The notes under the pieces were generated by a model. The model was not told where the DNA came from and searched no databases. It saw nothing but the letters and a program-made list of their open reading frames with translations. From Bacteroidales bacterium (lineage in GTDB: Bacteria > Bacteroidota > Bacteroidia > Bacteroidales > Bacteroidaceae), in contig SUXS01000014.1 of assembly GCA_015060865.1 (NCBI GenBank), positions 40,378 to 104,377 on the forward strand: 64,000 nucleotides of DNA, read 5' to 3'. Positions 16,601 to 25,086 of the stretch are shown one piece after another (the stretch's first letter is position 1; each line of letters begins with the position of its first letter). Both the position numbers and the translations under genes were made by a program.

Positions 16601-17016
16601 GACACCACCAGCTCGGCCAGGGCATCGGGGTAAGTGACGATATACAATTGACTATTCGCCTCGCTGAGGCGAGTCAGCACCTCCGTGCGCAACACCTCAT
16701 TGGCCGAGTCCTTCTGCCCGTACTTGATGGCCCGCTTGTATGATGAGGGCAGGAACAGCACCCGTCCCTCGCCCAGTACCTGTGTGAGGTCGTGGTAAAA
16801 GTAGCCCGCCTCCTCCAGGTCGTTCAGCACGAAGAGCGCCACAGGCACCCTCCACGGCTCATCGGCGAGGGCCAATGCACTGAACAGCATCGGAGCCGCC
16901 GAAGCCGCGAGCCCCTTCAGATGTATCGTACGCACCGCCTCATCATTCCATACATGCCGCATGGCACTCACTCCCGAGTGCCCGGCAAAGCGTTTCACCA
17001 AGTCCTGTATTTCCAT
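13651..17016 (-). CDS. mfd: Transcription-repair coupling factor
   Basis: An 1121-residue superfamily-2 translocase that pushes stalled RNA polymerase off damaged DNA and recruits UvrA. Domains in order: UvrB-like N-terminal damage-recognition region, then the RNA-polymerase-interacting CarD-like domain (FEPGDYVVHIDHGVGRFAGL, about 430-450), and RecG-like helicase motifs with Walker A GDVGFGKTE (about 595) and DEEQ (IIDEEQKFGV). They are followed by LTATPIPRTL, QMRGRVGRG and the C-terminal TRCF domain. Length is normal. A TACCTTTG minus-strand -7 box lies at 17072-17079. Third positions are GC-rich, unlike neighbouring genes, so large antisense open frames here are shadows. Confidence 0.97.
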   Translation of the reverse strand: MEIQDLVKRFAGHSGVSAMRHVWNDEAVRTIHLKGLAASAAPMLFSALALADEPWRVPVALFVLNDLEEAGYFYHDLTQVLGEGRVLFLPSSYKRAIKYGQKDSANEVLRTEVLTRLSEANSQLYIVTYPDALAELVVSRDTLNDRSVRLAVGDTVEIPQMEATLVGEGFERVDYVYEPGQFAVRGSIIDVFSYASEYPYRIDLFGDEVDSIRTFEIESQLSRDKVSHVSIVPNFEDGAGDEVSFFDFLPKGSALAFQDYAWVHERIEQLNEEGFSQQAVQAMDEATDCVLHLLDATDFLRKTTDFRRIEFGVKASSAVHATVTFDTSPQPLFHKNFELVEQSLADLIERGYQVYILTDSTKQAERLKTIFEERGSNIPFTAVDKTIHGGFIDNTMRVACFTDHQIFDRFHKYNLRSDKARSGKMAISLKELSQFEPGDYVVHIDHGVGRFAGLVRMPNGNSTQEVIKLVYSNDDVVFVSIHSLHKISKYKSKEGEAPRINKLGTGAWEKLKERTKTKIKDIARDLIKLYSQRAQEKGFAYSPDSFMQHELEASFLYEDTPDQLKATVDIKADMERQRPMDRLVCGDVGFGKTEVAVRAAFKAACDNKQVAVLVPTTVLAYQHWRTFSERLKNFPCRVEYLSRARSAADTKKVLEGLKSGEVNIVVGTHKLIGKGVKFKDLGLLIIDEEQKFGVSVKEKLRQLKVSVDTLTLTATPIPRTLQFSLMGARDLSVIQTPPPNRYPIQTEVHTFNEEIIREAVNFELSRNGQLFIINNRIQNLAELAALVTRNVPDARVCIGHGQMPPEELEKVIMSFVNHDYDVLIATSIVENGIDIPNANTIIINQAHNFGLSDLHQMRGRVGRGNKKAFCYLLAPPLSVLTPEARRRLQAIENFTDLGSGIHIAMQDLDIRGAGNLLGAEQSGFIADLGYETYQKILGEAVHELKTNEFADLLMGDVAEGEKISGDGFVEECAVESDLELLFPNEYIPTSSERMLVYRELDSLETDEEVTKFRTRLTDRFGPVPPMGEELLRVVPLRRIGKQLGIEKILLKGGQMALYFVSNLESPYYDSTAFGRVMNYTAMTPYECRFRELSGKRSLLIKGIDTVETALGVLSAMNGPVL

Positions 17017-17071
17017 AATCTATATGCACATTGGGCAGACAGGGGCATGCCCCTATCTGCCAAATTTGCTG

Positions 17072-17079
17072 CAAAGGTA
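17072..17079 (-). promoter_or_regulatory. -7 promoter box of mfd
   Basis: TACCTTTG on the minus strand, about 55 bases upstream of the mfd start. The matching -33 box is weak. Confidence 0.5.
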
Positions 17080-17128
17080 ATAAAAAAGTGGAAAGTATAA
17101 TACGGAACGGTCGTAATATTGGCTGAGG

Positions 17129-19132
17129 TCAGTTGGCGCGTGGCATTTCCTTGATGATTCCGTTTCGGTAGGCAAAGAGTAACTTGCGCAGCGATTCTAT
17201 ACGGCGATGAATGTCGCGTCCCTTGTCGGTGTTGCGTACATAGATACGTTCGGTCAATGTCTCAACTAAATGGCGTGTGCTTTTGATGTCGGACCCATTG
17301 CGTATGGCCTCTTCTGTAGAGGTGAAGGGCTGGTGCTCTACGAGCGACATGCCCCGCGAGTGATAAACAAGGGTGTAGCCGGCAATACCTGTGGTGGACT
17401 GATAGGGCTTGGAGAAACCGCCATCGATAACAATAAGACGTCCGCCGGCTTTCATGGGATTTTCGCCTTTAAGTGTCTTGACGGGGATATGTCCGTTGAT
17501 GATATGACGATGATCGCCCTCTACGCCGAATTCCTCCAAGAGGAGATCTACCGTGCTGTCTTCGTTGCGTAGCGTGTAATAGTATCCCTTGGTTTCTTTC
17601 ATCACGGTCTTGTCTTTAAGGAAATAGCGCTCAAAGGTAGCCATGCGGTCTTTGTCGAATGTGGGTGCGTTCTTCCCACACCAGAGGTACCAAAGATAGT
17701 CTACTGCGAAATTGTGTAGCTGTGGGTCGTTGTCGGGGGTATGAGCGGCACGGATAAGGGTGTCTACCTTGTCGAGCAAGGCGCGACCCTTGTACAGTCC
17801 GTCATAGAGGTATACCTCTTTGAGGGTGCCGTCGGCATTCATGGGAATGGAAGCGTGGAAAAGAAGGTTCCCGTTGTACACAAGGTACATGCTGCCATTG
17901 TCGAGCAGACAACGGATATGGCGTTGAAGTTTCTCACTGGAGGTAAAGGAGTGGGCAATACGTTCTATCACCTCGCTCTCTTCGACACTGAGTTTGTAGG
18001 GGTCGGCTGGGTCTATAGTGGGGAAATGGCATTCGCGCATGCTATAACGTTTACCGCCAATGGTACATACCCCTTTCTTATAGTCTATCTTGTGCAGTAG
18101 CAGGCGGTCGTCCATCTCATATTCGGGATGACGACGTATAATCTCGGCTTCGAGCTTAAATTGGAGCACACTTACGGCCTTGTGCATTTGGGCAATAAGA
18201 CGTCGTGTCTTCTCGCTACAGGTGACTCCGTCCTCTAACTTGGGGCCAAACTCCTCGCAGGGGTCATCCTTATAAATTTCCATGGCAAAGATGGCGAGAT
18301 GCAGAAGGTTGATGCCATATCCGTCTTCAAGCACGGAAAGATTGCCGTAACGCATACAGAGTCGAAGTACATTGGCCATGCAGGCACGATTGCCTGCTGC
18401 GGCACCTATCCATAGTACGTCGTGGTTGCCGAATTGTACATCGAAGTTCTGGTATTGGCACAGGGTGTCCATCACGAGATGTGAACCTGTGCCACGATCG
18501 AAGAGGTCGCCCACAATGTGTAAACGGTCGATGGCCAAACGTTGGATGAGTTGGCATATGGCTGCAATAAAATTGTCGGCTTGATTGGTGCTGATGATGG
18601 CCTCGATAATACCTTTGACATATTTGTTCTTATTGGTCATTCCCGTGGATTCGTGTAGCAGCTCTTGGATGATATAGGAGAACTCCTTGGGCAATGCCTT
18701 GCGTACTTTGGAACGGGTGTATTTGGATGATATGTTCTGGCAGATTGAGATAAGGCGGCGGAGTGTAAGAGCATACCAGTCGTGCATGTCGTTTCCCTCC
18801 ATCTCGGCTTTTATGAGCTGAAGTTTCTCGATGGGGTAATAGATGAGTGTACATAGTGTACGTATCTCTTTGTCGTTCAACTCGTCGCTTAAAACTTCAC
18901 GTACCTTGCGCTTGATGTCGCCTGAGGCATTCTTCAGTACATGCTGAAACGCTTCGTGCTCGCCATGTATGTCAGCAAGGAAGTGCTCGGTGCTCTTGGG
19001 AAGGTTGAGGATGGCTTCAAGATTGATGATTTCGGTGCTGGCTTCAGCGGTGTTGCGGAAACTGCGAGAGAGTAACTGTAAGTAATTCAGCTCTTGCTGA
19101 ATCTCTTCTAAGGTATATGATTGTTTACTCAT
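17129..19132 (-). CDS. fbp: Fructose-1,6-bisphosphatase class III
   Basis: A 667-residue class III FBPase (Firmicutes/Bacteroidetes type), which dephosphorylates fructose 1,6-bisphosphate to fructose 6-phosphate in gluconeogenesis. It is built on the calcineurin-like metallophosphoesterase fold: TEHFLADIHGEHEAFQHVL (D-x-H), HIVGDLFDRGTG (G-D-x-x-D-R-G) and FDVQFGNHDVLW (G-N-H-D), all in the first 230 residues, plus the late HIINGHIPVKTLKGE. Length is typical. It is a single-gene unit with a TACCTTTG box at 19158-19165, divergent from manA, which handles the next hexose-phosphate step. Confidence 0.95.
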   Translation of the reverse strand: MSKQSYTLEEIQQELNYLQLLSRSFRNTAEASTEIINLEAILNLPKSTEHFLADIHGEHEAFQHVLKNASGDIKRKVREVLSDELNDKEIRTLCTLIYYPIEKLQLIKAEMEGNDMHDWYALTLRRLISICQNISSKYTRSKVRKALPKEFSYIIQELLHESTGMTNKNKYVKGIIEAIISTNQADNFIAAICQLIQRLAIDRLHIVGDLFDRGTGSHLVMDTLCQYQNFDVQFGNHDVLWIGAAAGNRACMANVLRLCMRYGNLSVLEDGYGINLLHLAIFAMEIYKDDPCEEFGPKLEDGVTCSEKTRRLIAQMHKAVSVLQFKLEAEIIRRHPEYEMDDRLLLHKIDYKKGVCTIGGKRYSMRECHFPTIDPADPYKLSVEESEVIERIAHSFTSSEKLQRHIRCLLDNGSMYLVYNGNLLFHASIPMNADGTLKEVYLYDGLYKGRALLDKVDTLIRAAHTPDNDPQLHNFAVDYLWYLWCGKNAPTFDKDRMATFERYFLKDKTVMKETKGYYYTLRNEDSTVDLLLEEFGVEGDHRHIINGHIPVKTLKGENPMKAGGRLIVIDGGFSKPYQSTTGIAGYTLVYHSRGMSLVEHQPFTSTEEAIRNGSDIKSTRHLVETLTERIYVRNTDKGRDIHRRIESLRKLLFAYRNGIIKEMPRAN

Positions 19133-19157
19133 AGTCGAAGAATTTCTAGTAGATGTA

Positions 19158-19165
19158 CAAAGGTA
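19158..19165 (-). promoter_or_regulatory. -7 promoter box of fbp
   Basis: TACCTTTG on the minus strand, 26 bases upstream of the fbp ATG. Confidence 0.5.
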
Positions 19166-19264
19166 ACAAATTTTGTGACAATTTATGGCACTTGAATGTT
19201 TCTTTTTTTCCTTATAAAGTTGTTACTTTGCAAAATATTTGTGAAATGATATAATTGAAAGTTC

Positions 19265-20227
19265 GTGTATAAGTTTGAACCTATATTGAAACAGGTGATT
19301 TGGGGCGGTGAGCGTATCGCTGCCTTCAAACGTCTGGATACAGAAATGAAGGAAGTAGGGGAGAGTTGGGAACTCTCTTCGGTTCCCGGTAATCTCTCGG
19401 TGGTGTCGGAAGGCCCAGATAAGGGACTGGATATTGTACAGCTGCTAAGGAAATATCGTGACCGGTTGGTCGGATATGATAATTATGTTCGTTATGGCGA
19501 TATGTTCCCTTTGCTTATCAAATTTATAGATGCGCATCGGGCTCTCTCTGTCCAAGTACACCCTGATGATGTGTTGGCGAAAGAAAGGCATGGGACGTGG
19601 GGTAAGTCGGAGATGTGGTATGTGATTGATGCGGACCGAGAGGCTAAGATTTGTGCAGGATTGTCGCAGAGTGTCACTAAAGAGGATTATGTACGAATGG
19701 TGGCAGAAGGAACCATAGAAGAGGTGCTTCATTATGAACGTGCTCATACTGGTGATGTGTATTTCTTGCCGGCTGGTCGTGTGCATAGCCTTGGGGCAGG
19801 ATGCCTTGTGGCAGAAATACAGCAGACAAGCGATATTACCTATCGGATATTTGATTACAACCGCCGCGATAACAATGGAAACTTGCGTGAGCTGCATACT
19901 GAACTCGCAGAGGAGGCGATTGATTACCAGGTGCTCACCAATGCGAAGGTGATGTATGAGTCACGGATGAATGAGCCAGTACCATTGGTGGAAGATGCGC
20001 ATTTTGTGACATCGCTTTATGAACTCACAGAACCGATGGAATGTGACTATTCAGAACTGGACTCTTTTATTGTGTATGTAGGCTTGGAGGGAGAGATCCA
20101 ACTGGTGGATGATGAAGGAAGGATGATGACGTTAAGGGCTGGTGAAGTGGTGCTGGTGCCGGCTTCAACGCAAACGGTTGTTCTGCTTCCTGAAGGTAAG
20201 GGAAAACTGCTGGAGGTATTTGCTTGA
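19265..20227 (+). CDS. manA: Mannose-6-phosphate isomerase, class I
   Basis: A 320-residue zinc enzyme interconverting mannose 6-phosphate and fructose 6-phosphate, feeding GDP-mannose and GDP-fucose for surface glycans. Cupin motifs: SVQVHPDDVLAKERHG (metal His), KSEMWYVID, VYFLPAGRVHSLGAGCLVAEIQQTSD and the arginine region YRIFDYNRRD. The frame opens with GTG (19265), and YKFEPILKQVIWGGERI is the normal N-terminus, so GTG is the start. A TTACTTTG sequence about 35 bases upstream (19223-19230) is a likely -7 box. It is divergent from fbp. Confidence 0.93.
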   Translation: MYKFEPILKQVIWGGERIAAFKRLDTEMKEVGESWELSSVPGNLSVVSEGPDKGLDIVQLLRKYRDRLVGYDNYVRYGDMFPLLIKFIDAHRALSVQVHPDDVLAKERHGTWGKSEMWYVIDADREAKICAGLSQSVTKEDYVRMVAEGTIEEVLHYERAHTGDVYFLPAGRVHSLGAGCLVAEIQQTSDITYRIFDYNRRDNNGNLRELHTELAEEAIDYQVLTNAKVMYESRMNEPVPLVEDAHFVTSLYELTEPMECDYSELDSFIVYVGLEGEIQLVDDEGRMMTLRAGEVVLVPASTQTVVLLPEGKGKLLEVFA

Positions 20228-20347
20228 TATACTAGGGGTAGGGTTTGATACTCATGGCGCAAAGGCGGAAGTCTGGGTGGCTGCGTTAAGAGTGTTATCT
20301 AAACTTAAAAACTAACGATAGGTATATCTTGATTCGGAAAAAAATGT

Positions 20348-20355
20348 TACCTTTG
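20348..20355 (+). promoter_or_regulatory. -7 promoter box of SPOR lipoprotein gene
   Basis: TACCTTTG, 52 bases before the ATG at 20408. A TTG lies 16 bases upstream, shorter than the usual spacing. Confidence 0.5.
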
Positions 20356-20407
20356 CAGAAACATAAGAATATGTAGTAAAAGTTTGTTGGATTTTATAGT
20401 AAAGATT

Positions 20408-20890
20408 ATGAAAAAAAGTGTTTTGTTCGGATTTTTAAGCGTGTTGCTCGTGTTTACCTCCTGTAAGTCAAAGGAGAGTGCCTACAAGCAGGCGTATGAA
20501 GCAGCACAGGAACAGGAAGCTACCGAAGTGCAGGTAAACGCGCCGATGCAGGTAACTCCCGTAGAGAGTACTCCCACTACCTATTATGATCAGGCTCCTG
20601 TCCGTCAGGAAAAAGTATCTGCCGTATCGGTTAGTGGTGGCGTGCTGAAACCTTATAGCGTTGTTTGTGGTAGCTTTGAGTCGCAGGCAAATGCTCAGGG
20701 ACTGAAAGAATTCCTTTTGAACGCAGGCTATCCTGCAGGTATTGTAAAGAATGTAGAAAGAAACATGTTCCGTGTGATTATTGGGTCGTTTGACACTAAG
20801 GCTGAGGCAGCCCAAGCCCGTGAGGCTTTCAAGGCTAAGTATCCTAGTCGTCAGGATTTCCAAGGCTCATGGATTCTTTGGAACAAATAA
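20408..20890 (+). CDS. SPOR-domain lipoprotein
   Basis: 160 residues from MKKSVLFGFLSVLLVFTSC, a lipoprotein signal peptide ending at the lipobox Cys (residue 19). A low-complexity linker follows (QAYEAAQEQEATEVQVNAPM...). Residues about 85-160 form the SPOR domain (LKPYSVVCGSFESQANAQ, VEKN/RVIIGSFDTKAEAAQ), which binds denuded glycan strands of septal peptidoglycan. The protein is probably anchored in the outer or inner membrane and active at the division site or in envelope maintenance. It forms a monocistronic unit: -7 box upstream and a strong hairpin terminator directly downstream. Partners are unknown. Confidence 0.9.
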   Translation: MKKSVLFGFLSVLLVFTSCKSKESAYKQAYEAAQEQEATEVQVNAPMQVTPVESTPTTYYDQAPVRQEKVSAVSVSGGVLKPYSVVCGSFESQANAQGLKEFLLNAGYPAGIVKNVERNMFRVIIGSFDTKAEAAQAREAFKAKYPSRQDFQGSWILWNK

Positions 20891-20910
20891 TCAATCCGTG
20901 TATGGATGAG

Positions 20911-20942
20911 ATAAAGGGTGACTGAAAGGTCGCCCTTTATTG
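20911..20942 (+). terminator. Rho-independent terminator
   Basis: ataaagggtgac / gtcgccctttat stem with a 6-base loop, followed by tgtg; 20 bases after the SPOR gene stop. Confidence 0.7.
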
Positions 20943-21058
20943 TGTGAATACTGTTTTTATATTGTATCTATAGGTGAAATTCTGTGTAAAACTGTTGCTG
21001 TGTAAAGATATTTTACATTCACTGTAGATAAAAAGGACTATTATTCATTCGTTTGTTG

Positions 21059-21066
21059 TATCTTTG
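21059..21066 (+). promoter_or_regulatory. -7 promoter box of ruvX
   Basis: TATCTTTG ending 8 bases before the ruvX ATG (21075), so the transcript would start almost at the start codon. Confidence 0.45.
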
Positions 21067-21074
21067 TAAGCATT

Positions 21075-21494
21075 ATGGGACGTATCCTTGCAATAGACTA
21101 CGGAAAGAAACGTACGGGGCTTGCTGTGACTGACGTGTTGCAAATTATAGCCAACGGACTGACTACGGTGCCGACACATACATTGATGGACTTTATTCTT
21201 GACTATGTGAAACGTGAACCAGTGGAGCGTATAGTGGTTGGGCTTCCCAAGCAGATGAACAATCTGCCGTCGGAAAATATGGCGCGCATAGAACCCTTTG
21301 TGAATCGATTGCGTAAGGTGTTGCCAGAAATCCCTGTGGAATATGTGGATGAACGCTTTACCTCCGTGTTGGCTCATCAGGCCATGATTGATGGAGGCTT
21401 GAAAAAGAAAGACCGACAACGCAAGGAGTTGGTGGATGAGATAAGTGCTACCATCATATTGCAGAGTTATATGGAGAGCAAAAAAAGATTTTAG
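21075..21494 (+). CDS. ruvX: Putative pre-16S rRNA nuclease / Holliday junction resolvase-like, RuvX (YqgF)
   Basis: A 139-residue RNase H-fold protein. Motifs are GRILAIDYGKKRTGLAVTD (catalytic Asp), IVVGLPKQM and VEYVDERFTSVLA, as in YqgF/RuvX, which processes the 5' end of 16S rRNA and was originally named a resolvase. Size is normal. The predicted -7 box (21059-21066) leaves only about 5 untranslated bases, so the mRNA may be nearly leaderless. def follows 94 bases downstream on the same strand, a common ribosome-maturation neighbourhood. Confidence 0.95.
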   Translation: MGRILAIDYGKKRTGLAVTDVLQIIANGLTTVPTHTLMDFILDYVKREPVERIVVGLPKQMNNLPSENMARIEPFVNRLRKVLPEIPVEYVDERFTSVLAHQAMIDGGLKKKDRQRKELVDEISATIILQSYMESKKRF

Positions 21495-21588
21495 TTGTAT
21501 GTTATGAATGATGAATGACGATTGATGATTTGCTCCTTTCTGTAATGGAGCTAATCTTGAACTTGTGATTCTATAAAGATAGATTATA

Positions 21589-22146
21589 ATGATATTACCA
21601 ATTTACACTTACGGACAACCCGTACTAAGAAAGGTGGCAGAAGACATTACACCTGAATATCCTGAACTGAAGGAGTTGATACAGAATATGTTTGAAACCA
21701 ATGAACGAGCAGATGGAGTGGGACTTGCTGCTCCTCAAATAGGTTTGCCTATTCGAGTGGTGATTATAGATCTGACCCCGTTGGCTGAAGATTTCCCCGA
21801 ATATGCCGACTTTAGGCGAGCATACATCAATGCGCATGTGGTAGATACTGATGGCGAGACCATCCTTATGGATGAAGGGTGCTTGAGTTTACCTGGAATC
21901 CATGAAAAGGTCCCTCGTGCAGAACGTGTACGTGTGCAATATATGGATGAGAATTTTGTTGAGCACGACGAATGGGTAGACGGCTATTTGGCGCGTGTGA
22001 TGCAGCATGAGTTTGATCACCTGGAAGGAAAAGTCTTTACCGACCGCATATCTCCTTTACGACGTCAAATGAACAGAGGAAAGTTTAATGCCTTGTTAGC
22101 TGGAAAGGTGCGATGTGACTATAAGGTGAAATTGATAAAGAAGTAA
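21589..22146 (+). CDS. def: Peptide deformylase
   Basis: A 185-residue Fe/Zn enzyme removing the N-formyl group from nascent proteins. All three family motifs are intact: GVGLAAPQIG (residues about 42-51), DEGCLSLPG with the metal-binding Cys, and MQHEFDHLEG with the two metal His and catalytic Glu. The start ATG at 21589 gives MILPIYTYGQPVLRK, the usual N-terminus. It lies downstream of ruvX and 104 bases upstream of a TPR gene on the same strand, so co-transcription is possible. Confidence 0.97.
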   Translation: MILPIYTYGQPVLRKVAEDITPEYPELKELIQNMFETNERADGVGLAAPQIGLPIRVVIIDLTPLAEDFPEYADFRRAYINAHVVDTDGETILMDEGCLSLPGIHEKVPRAERVRVQYMDENFVEHDEWVDGYLARVMQHEFDHLEGKVFTDRISPLRRQMNRGKFNALLAGKVRCDYKVKLIKK

Positions 22147-22250
22147 GAAAAGATTGACGTACAGGCTATTTATTTATCAATGAAATATGGATGGAACGGT
22201 AAATAATAGCATCGTGAAATCAATCGTATATATTCATTATTGGAATAAAA

Positions 22251-24275
22251 ATGATGTTGTTGAAGCGTATACTGCTGCTGACTTTGTGCCTTTGCTGTAC
22301 GCTAATGGCAAAGACACAAGTGAATACCGATCATATGATGATGGTTGGACGCAATGCGCTTTATTTCAAGGATTATGTACTATCGATCCAGTATTTCAAT
22401 CAAGTGGTCAATGCGAAACCTTACCTTTATGAACCCTACTTCTACCGTGGACTGGCGAAATTCTATTTGGACGATTTTACAGGAGCAGAAACAGATTGTT
22501 CAATAGCGGTACAGCATAATCCTTTTGTGCCTGATTGTTATCAGGTGCGAGGGCTGGCTCGCGTAAATATGGGGAAATATCGAGAGGCGGTGTCAGATTA
22601 TAGGCAGGCTCTGAAGTATGAACCCACCAATGAAGGACTGTGGCATAATCTGGCATTGTGCTATGCTAATTTGAAGTCATACGATGAGGCTATCGGGGTA
22701 CTTGATACTTTGCGAAACGTAGCTCCAAGCTATACTGATGCCTTGAATATGCGAGCACAGGTGCATATCCAACGTGAGGATACTTTGGCTGCATTGGTTG
22801 ACCTGGAGGCCTCGCTTGCGATTAATAGATTTGATTCTGATGTGTATGGTATTCGAGCCTTATTGTATATGCAGCAGGAACGTTATGAGGAAGCGGAAAA
22901 GGACCTTACTTATGCCATTCATCTATCTCAAAAAGGTGGCTACTATATCAATCGTGCTCTGACGCGGTATTATATGCAGGATTTTCGTGGAGCGATGGCC
23001 GATTATGACTTGGCTCTTGATATAGAGCCTAATAACCTGCTGGGGCATTATAATCGAGGATTGTTGCGGGCGCAAGTTGGAGATGATAATCGTGCCATTG
23101 AGGATTTTGATTTTGTAATAACGCACGAGCCAGACAATACTTTCGCTTTGTTTAATCGTGCACTCCTGCTGATGCAGACGGGCGATTGGCAAAAAGCGGA
23201 GCTGGACCTTTCTACTGTGATTGATGAGTATCCCAAGTTTATGTATGGCTATCAATGTAGAGCGGATGTGAGGCGCAAACTGGGACGTAATCGTGAAGCT
23301 GAAGAGGATGAACTGATCGTGTTGAAGGCACAGATCGAGGAACAGAATAGATTGCTTGTTGGAGGTGCAGCAGATGAAAAAGAGGAAGAAGCATCGGAGG
23401 ATGAGGCTACAAGAAAGGCTTCAGATAAGAATATTAATAAATATAAGCGTTTGGTAGTGTCTGATGAGGCGATGGGGGAGACACAATTCGCTTCGGCCTA
23501 TCGTGGGAAGGTGCAGAATAGGAATATATATGTAGCTTTGCAACCTTTGTTTGTACTGACCTACTATAGGAAAGGTGATGACGTGTCGCGTACCATACAT
23601 TATCATCGCTATGTGGAGCAGATAAACCGAAGGCGTCAGCTCCCGGCGGAGTTGTTGATAACCTCCGCAGAGCAACCGCTCGATGAGGAGCAGATAGCAT
23701 TCCATTTTAAGGATATCGATGAACAGACAGCCCGGTTTGCCGATGATGAGGGAACGGCTATTTATCGTTTTGCTCGAGGACTGGATTTCTATCTCGTACA
23801 AGACTTGGATGAAGCGGTAGATGACTACACGCAAAGCCTTGTAGAGGATGGAGGGTTGTGGATTGCCTATTTCAATCGTGCTGTCGCTATGTATAAACAG
23901 ATAGAACTGGAACGTGCTGTGGTGAATACGGATTTGTCTGTAGAAGAACAACAGGCTGGCTCTGCCAGTATTCGTTTGTCTGAGTTTCAAGTAATCCTCT
24001 CAGATATCAATAAAGCGATAGATTTGGCTCCGGATTTTGCCTATTCCTATTATAATAGAGGAAATATCTTGTCTCACCTGAAGGATTACAGGGCTGCTAT
24101 AGTCAGCTACGATGAGGCAATACGGCTGGATGCCTCATTGGCAGAGGCTTACTATAATCGAGGGCTTACCTATATCTATATAGGGGAAAATCAAAAAGGT
24201 ATCGCCGACCTCAGTAAGGCCGGCGAATTGGGGTTGTATGGCGCTTACAACCTGATAAAGCGCTTTTCGGAATAA
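22251..24275 (+). CDS. Exported tetratricopeptide-repeat protein
   Basis: 674 residues. An N-terminal signal peptide (MLLKRILLLTLCLCCTLMAKTQ) is followed by about eight TPR units, for example YFKDYVLSIQYFNQVVNAKP, GKYREAVSDYRQALKYEP and QDFRGAMADYDLALDIEPNN. An acidic linker (DEKEEEASEDEATRK, about 365-380) follows, then a central non-TPR region and two or three more TPRs at the C-terminus. TPR superhelices are protein-protein scaffolds; a periplasmic or outer-membrane-associated role is likely. No catalytic motif is visible. Two consecutive ATGs (22251, 22254) are both possible starts. Its stop is 12 bases from the convergent TlpA-like gene. Confidence 0.85.
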   Translation: MMLLKRILLLTLCLCCTLMAKTQVNTDHMMMVGRNALYFKDYVLSIQYFNQVVNAKPYLYEPYFYRGLAKFYLDDFTGAETDCSIAVQHNPFVPDCYQVRGLARVNMGKYREAVSDYRQALKYEPTNEGLWHNLALCYANLKSYDEAIGVLDTLRNVAPSYTDALNMRAQVHIQREDTLAALVDLEASLAINRFDSDVYGIRALLYMQQERYEEAEKDLTYAIHLSQKGGYYINRALTRYYMQDFRGAMADYDLALDIEPNNLLGHYNRGLLRAQVGDDNRAIEDFDFVITHEPDNTFALFNRALLLMQTGDWQKAELDLSTVIDEYPKFMYGYQCRADVRRKLGRNREAEEDELIVLKAQIEEQNRLLVGGAADEKEEEASEDEATRKASDKNINKYKRLVVSDEAMGETQFASAYRGKVQNRNIYVALQPLFVLTYYRKGDDVSRTIHYHRYVEQINRRRQLPAELLITSAEQPLDEEQIAFHFKDIDEQTARFADDEGTAIYRFARGLDFYLVQDLDEAVDDYTQSLVEDGGLWIAYFNRAVAMYKQIELERAVVNTDLSVEEQQAGSASIRLSEFQVILSDINKAIDLAPDFAYSYYNRGNILSHLKDYRAAIVSYDEAIRLDASLAEAYYNRGLTYIYIGENQKGIADLSKAGELGLYGAYNLIKRFSE

Positions 24276-24287
24276 CAGCAAAGAATA

Positions 24288-24878
24288 TTACTTTGCCAAT
24301 AAACTGTCTATAGTGGCCACCAAATCATTGAATTCTGGCTCAACAAACCTGCGAGTCAACTTGACGATACGTCCGTCACGATCGATAAGCACATTGCGGG
24401 TGATGCCTGATTTGCGGAGGGCATAACTGGCAAAAACGTCGCCCTTCTCATCGAGAAGCATCGGATAGGTAGTGCCTATCTTGGACGTGTATCCTTCTAC
24501 TATTTCCTTTGTCTCTTCGCGATCTACTCCGACAAGTACAAAGTCTTTGTTGTCTTTGTGACGTTGCCATATCTGTTTTTCTATATGAGGCATTTCGTTA
24601 CGGCAGATACCGCACCAACTGGCTGTAAACTGAAGCATCACGACCTTTCCGCGATGTTGGGATAGGGTGAAGTCTGCCCCATTAGTATATTTTAAGGTAA
24701 AATCGGGGGCGATATCTCCTACTTTGACCAAATACTCGTGTTCATAAACCATTGTGTCGGGCTGTTGGGAATAAGTGGTGTCGGCAATACGCTCTTCGGC
24801 TTGCTTCTCTTTGCTGTTGCTTGAATTGCAGGCAGCCAATACTAATATCGCTGCTACAAAAATTGAAAAATGTTTCAT
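24288..24878 (-). CDS. TlpA-like thioredoxin lipoprotein
   Basis: 196 residues from MKHFSIFVAAILVLAAC; the lipobox VLAAC marks a lipoprotein cleaved at about Cys17. After a charged linker comes a TlpA/ResA thioredoxin fold: VGDIAPDFTLKYTNGADFTL, the redox motif FTASWCGICRNEMP (C-G-I-C) and GVDREETKEI. The terminal region has LRKSGITRNVLIDRDGRIV, containing the cis-Pro neighbourhood in modified form. The active site reads WCGIC rather than the usual WCxPC, which alters redox potential. It probably reduces disulfides or delivers electrons in the periplasm. The frame could extend upstream to 24971, but the signal peptide fixes the start at 24878. Confidence 0.9.
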   Translation of the reverse strand: MKHFSIFVAAILVLAACNSSNSKEKQAEERIADTTYSQQPDTMVYEHEYLVKVGDIAPDFTLKYTNGADFTLSQHRGKVVMLQFTASWCGICRNEMPHIEKQIWQRHKDNKDFVLVGVDREETKEIVEGYTSKIGTTYPMLLDEKGDVFASYALRKSGITRNVLIDRDGRIVKLTRRFVEPEFNDLVATIDSLLAK

Positions 24879-25022
24879 AATGATAGAATTAAATATGTGC
24901 AAATGTAATGATTTTGTCAAAAATGGAAAAGTGTAAGAGTAAAAAATACTGTTCCTGAAGAACAAAAGCAAATTTCTTCTATTTTTATGATGTCAAATAT
25001 GTGATGGTAGTAAATAAATCGT

Positions 25023-25070
25023 TACATTTGCATGGGTGGAGGGGGACGTCTCTCTCTCTCTCTCTCTCTC
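25023..25070 (+). promoter_or_regulatory. proCBA -7 box followed by an 11-unit TC microsatellite
   Basis: TACATTTG at 25023-25030 fits the -7 consensus. The tract (TC)11 at 25049-25070 lies in the resulting leader, 16 bases before the proC ATG (25087). Changing the tract length would alter the distance or structure next to the start codon. Confidence 0.55.
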
Positions 25071-25086
25071 AAAAGGTAAAAAGAAA

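Noticed and set aside
14191..16743. 850-residue open frame on the plus strand opposite mfd
   Set aside because: Shadow of the GC-rich third positions of mfd; no family motifs, while mfd is certain.
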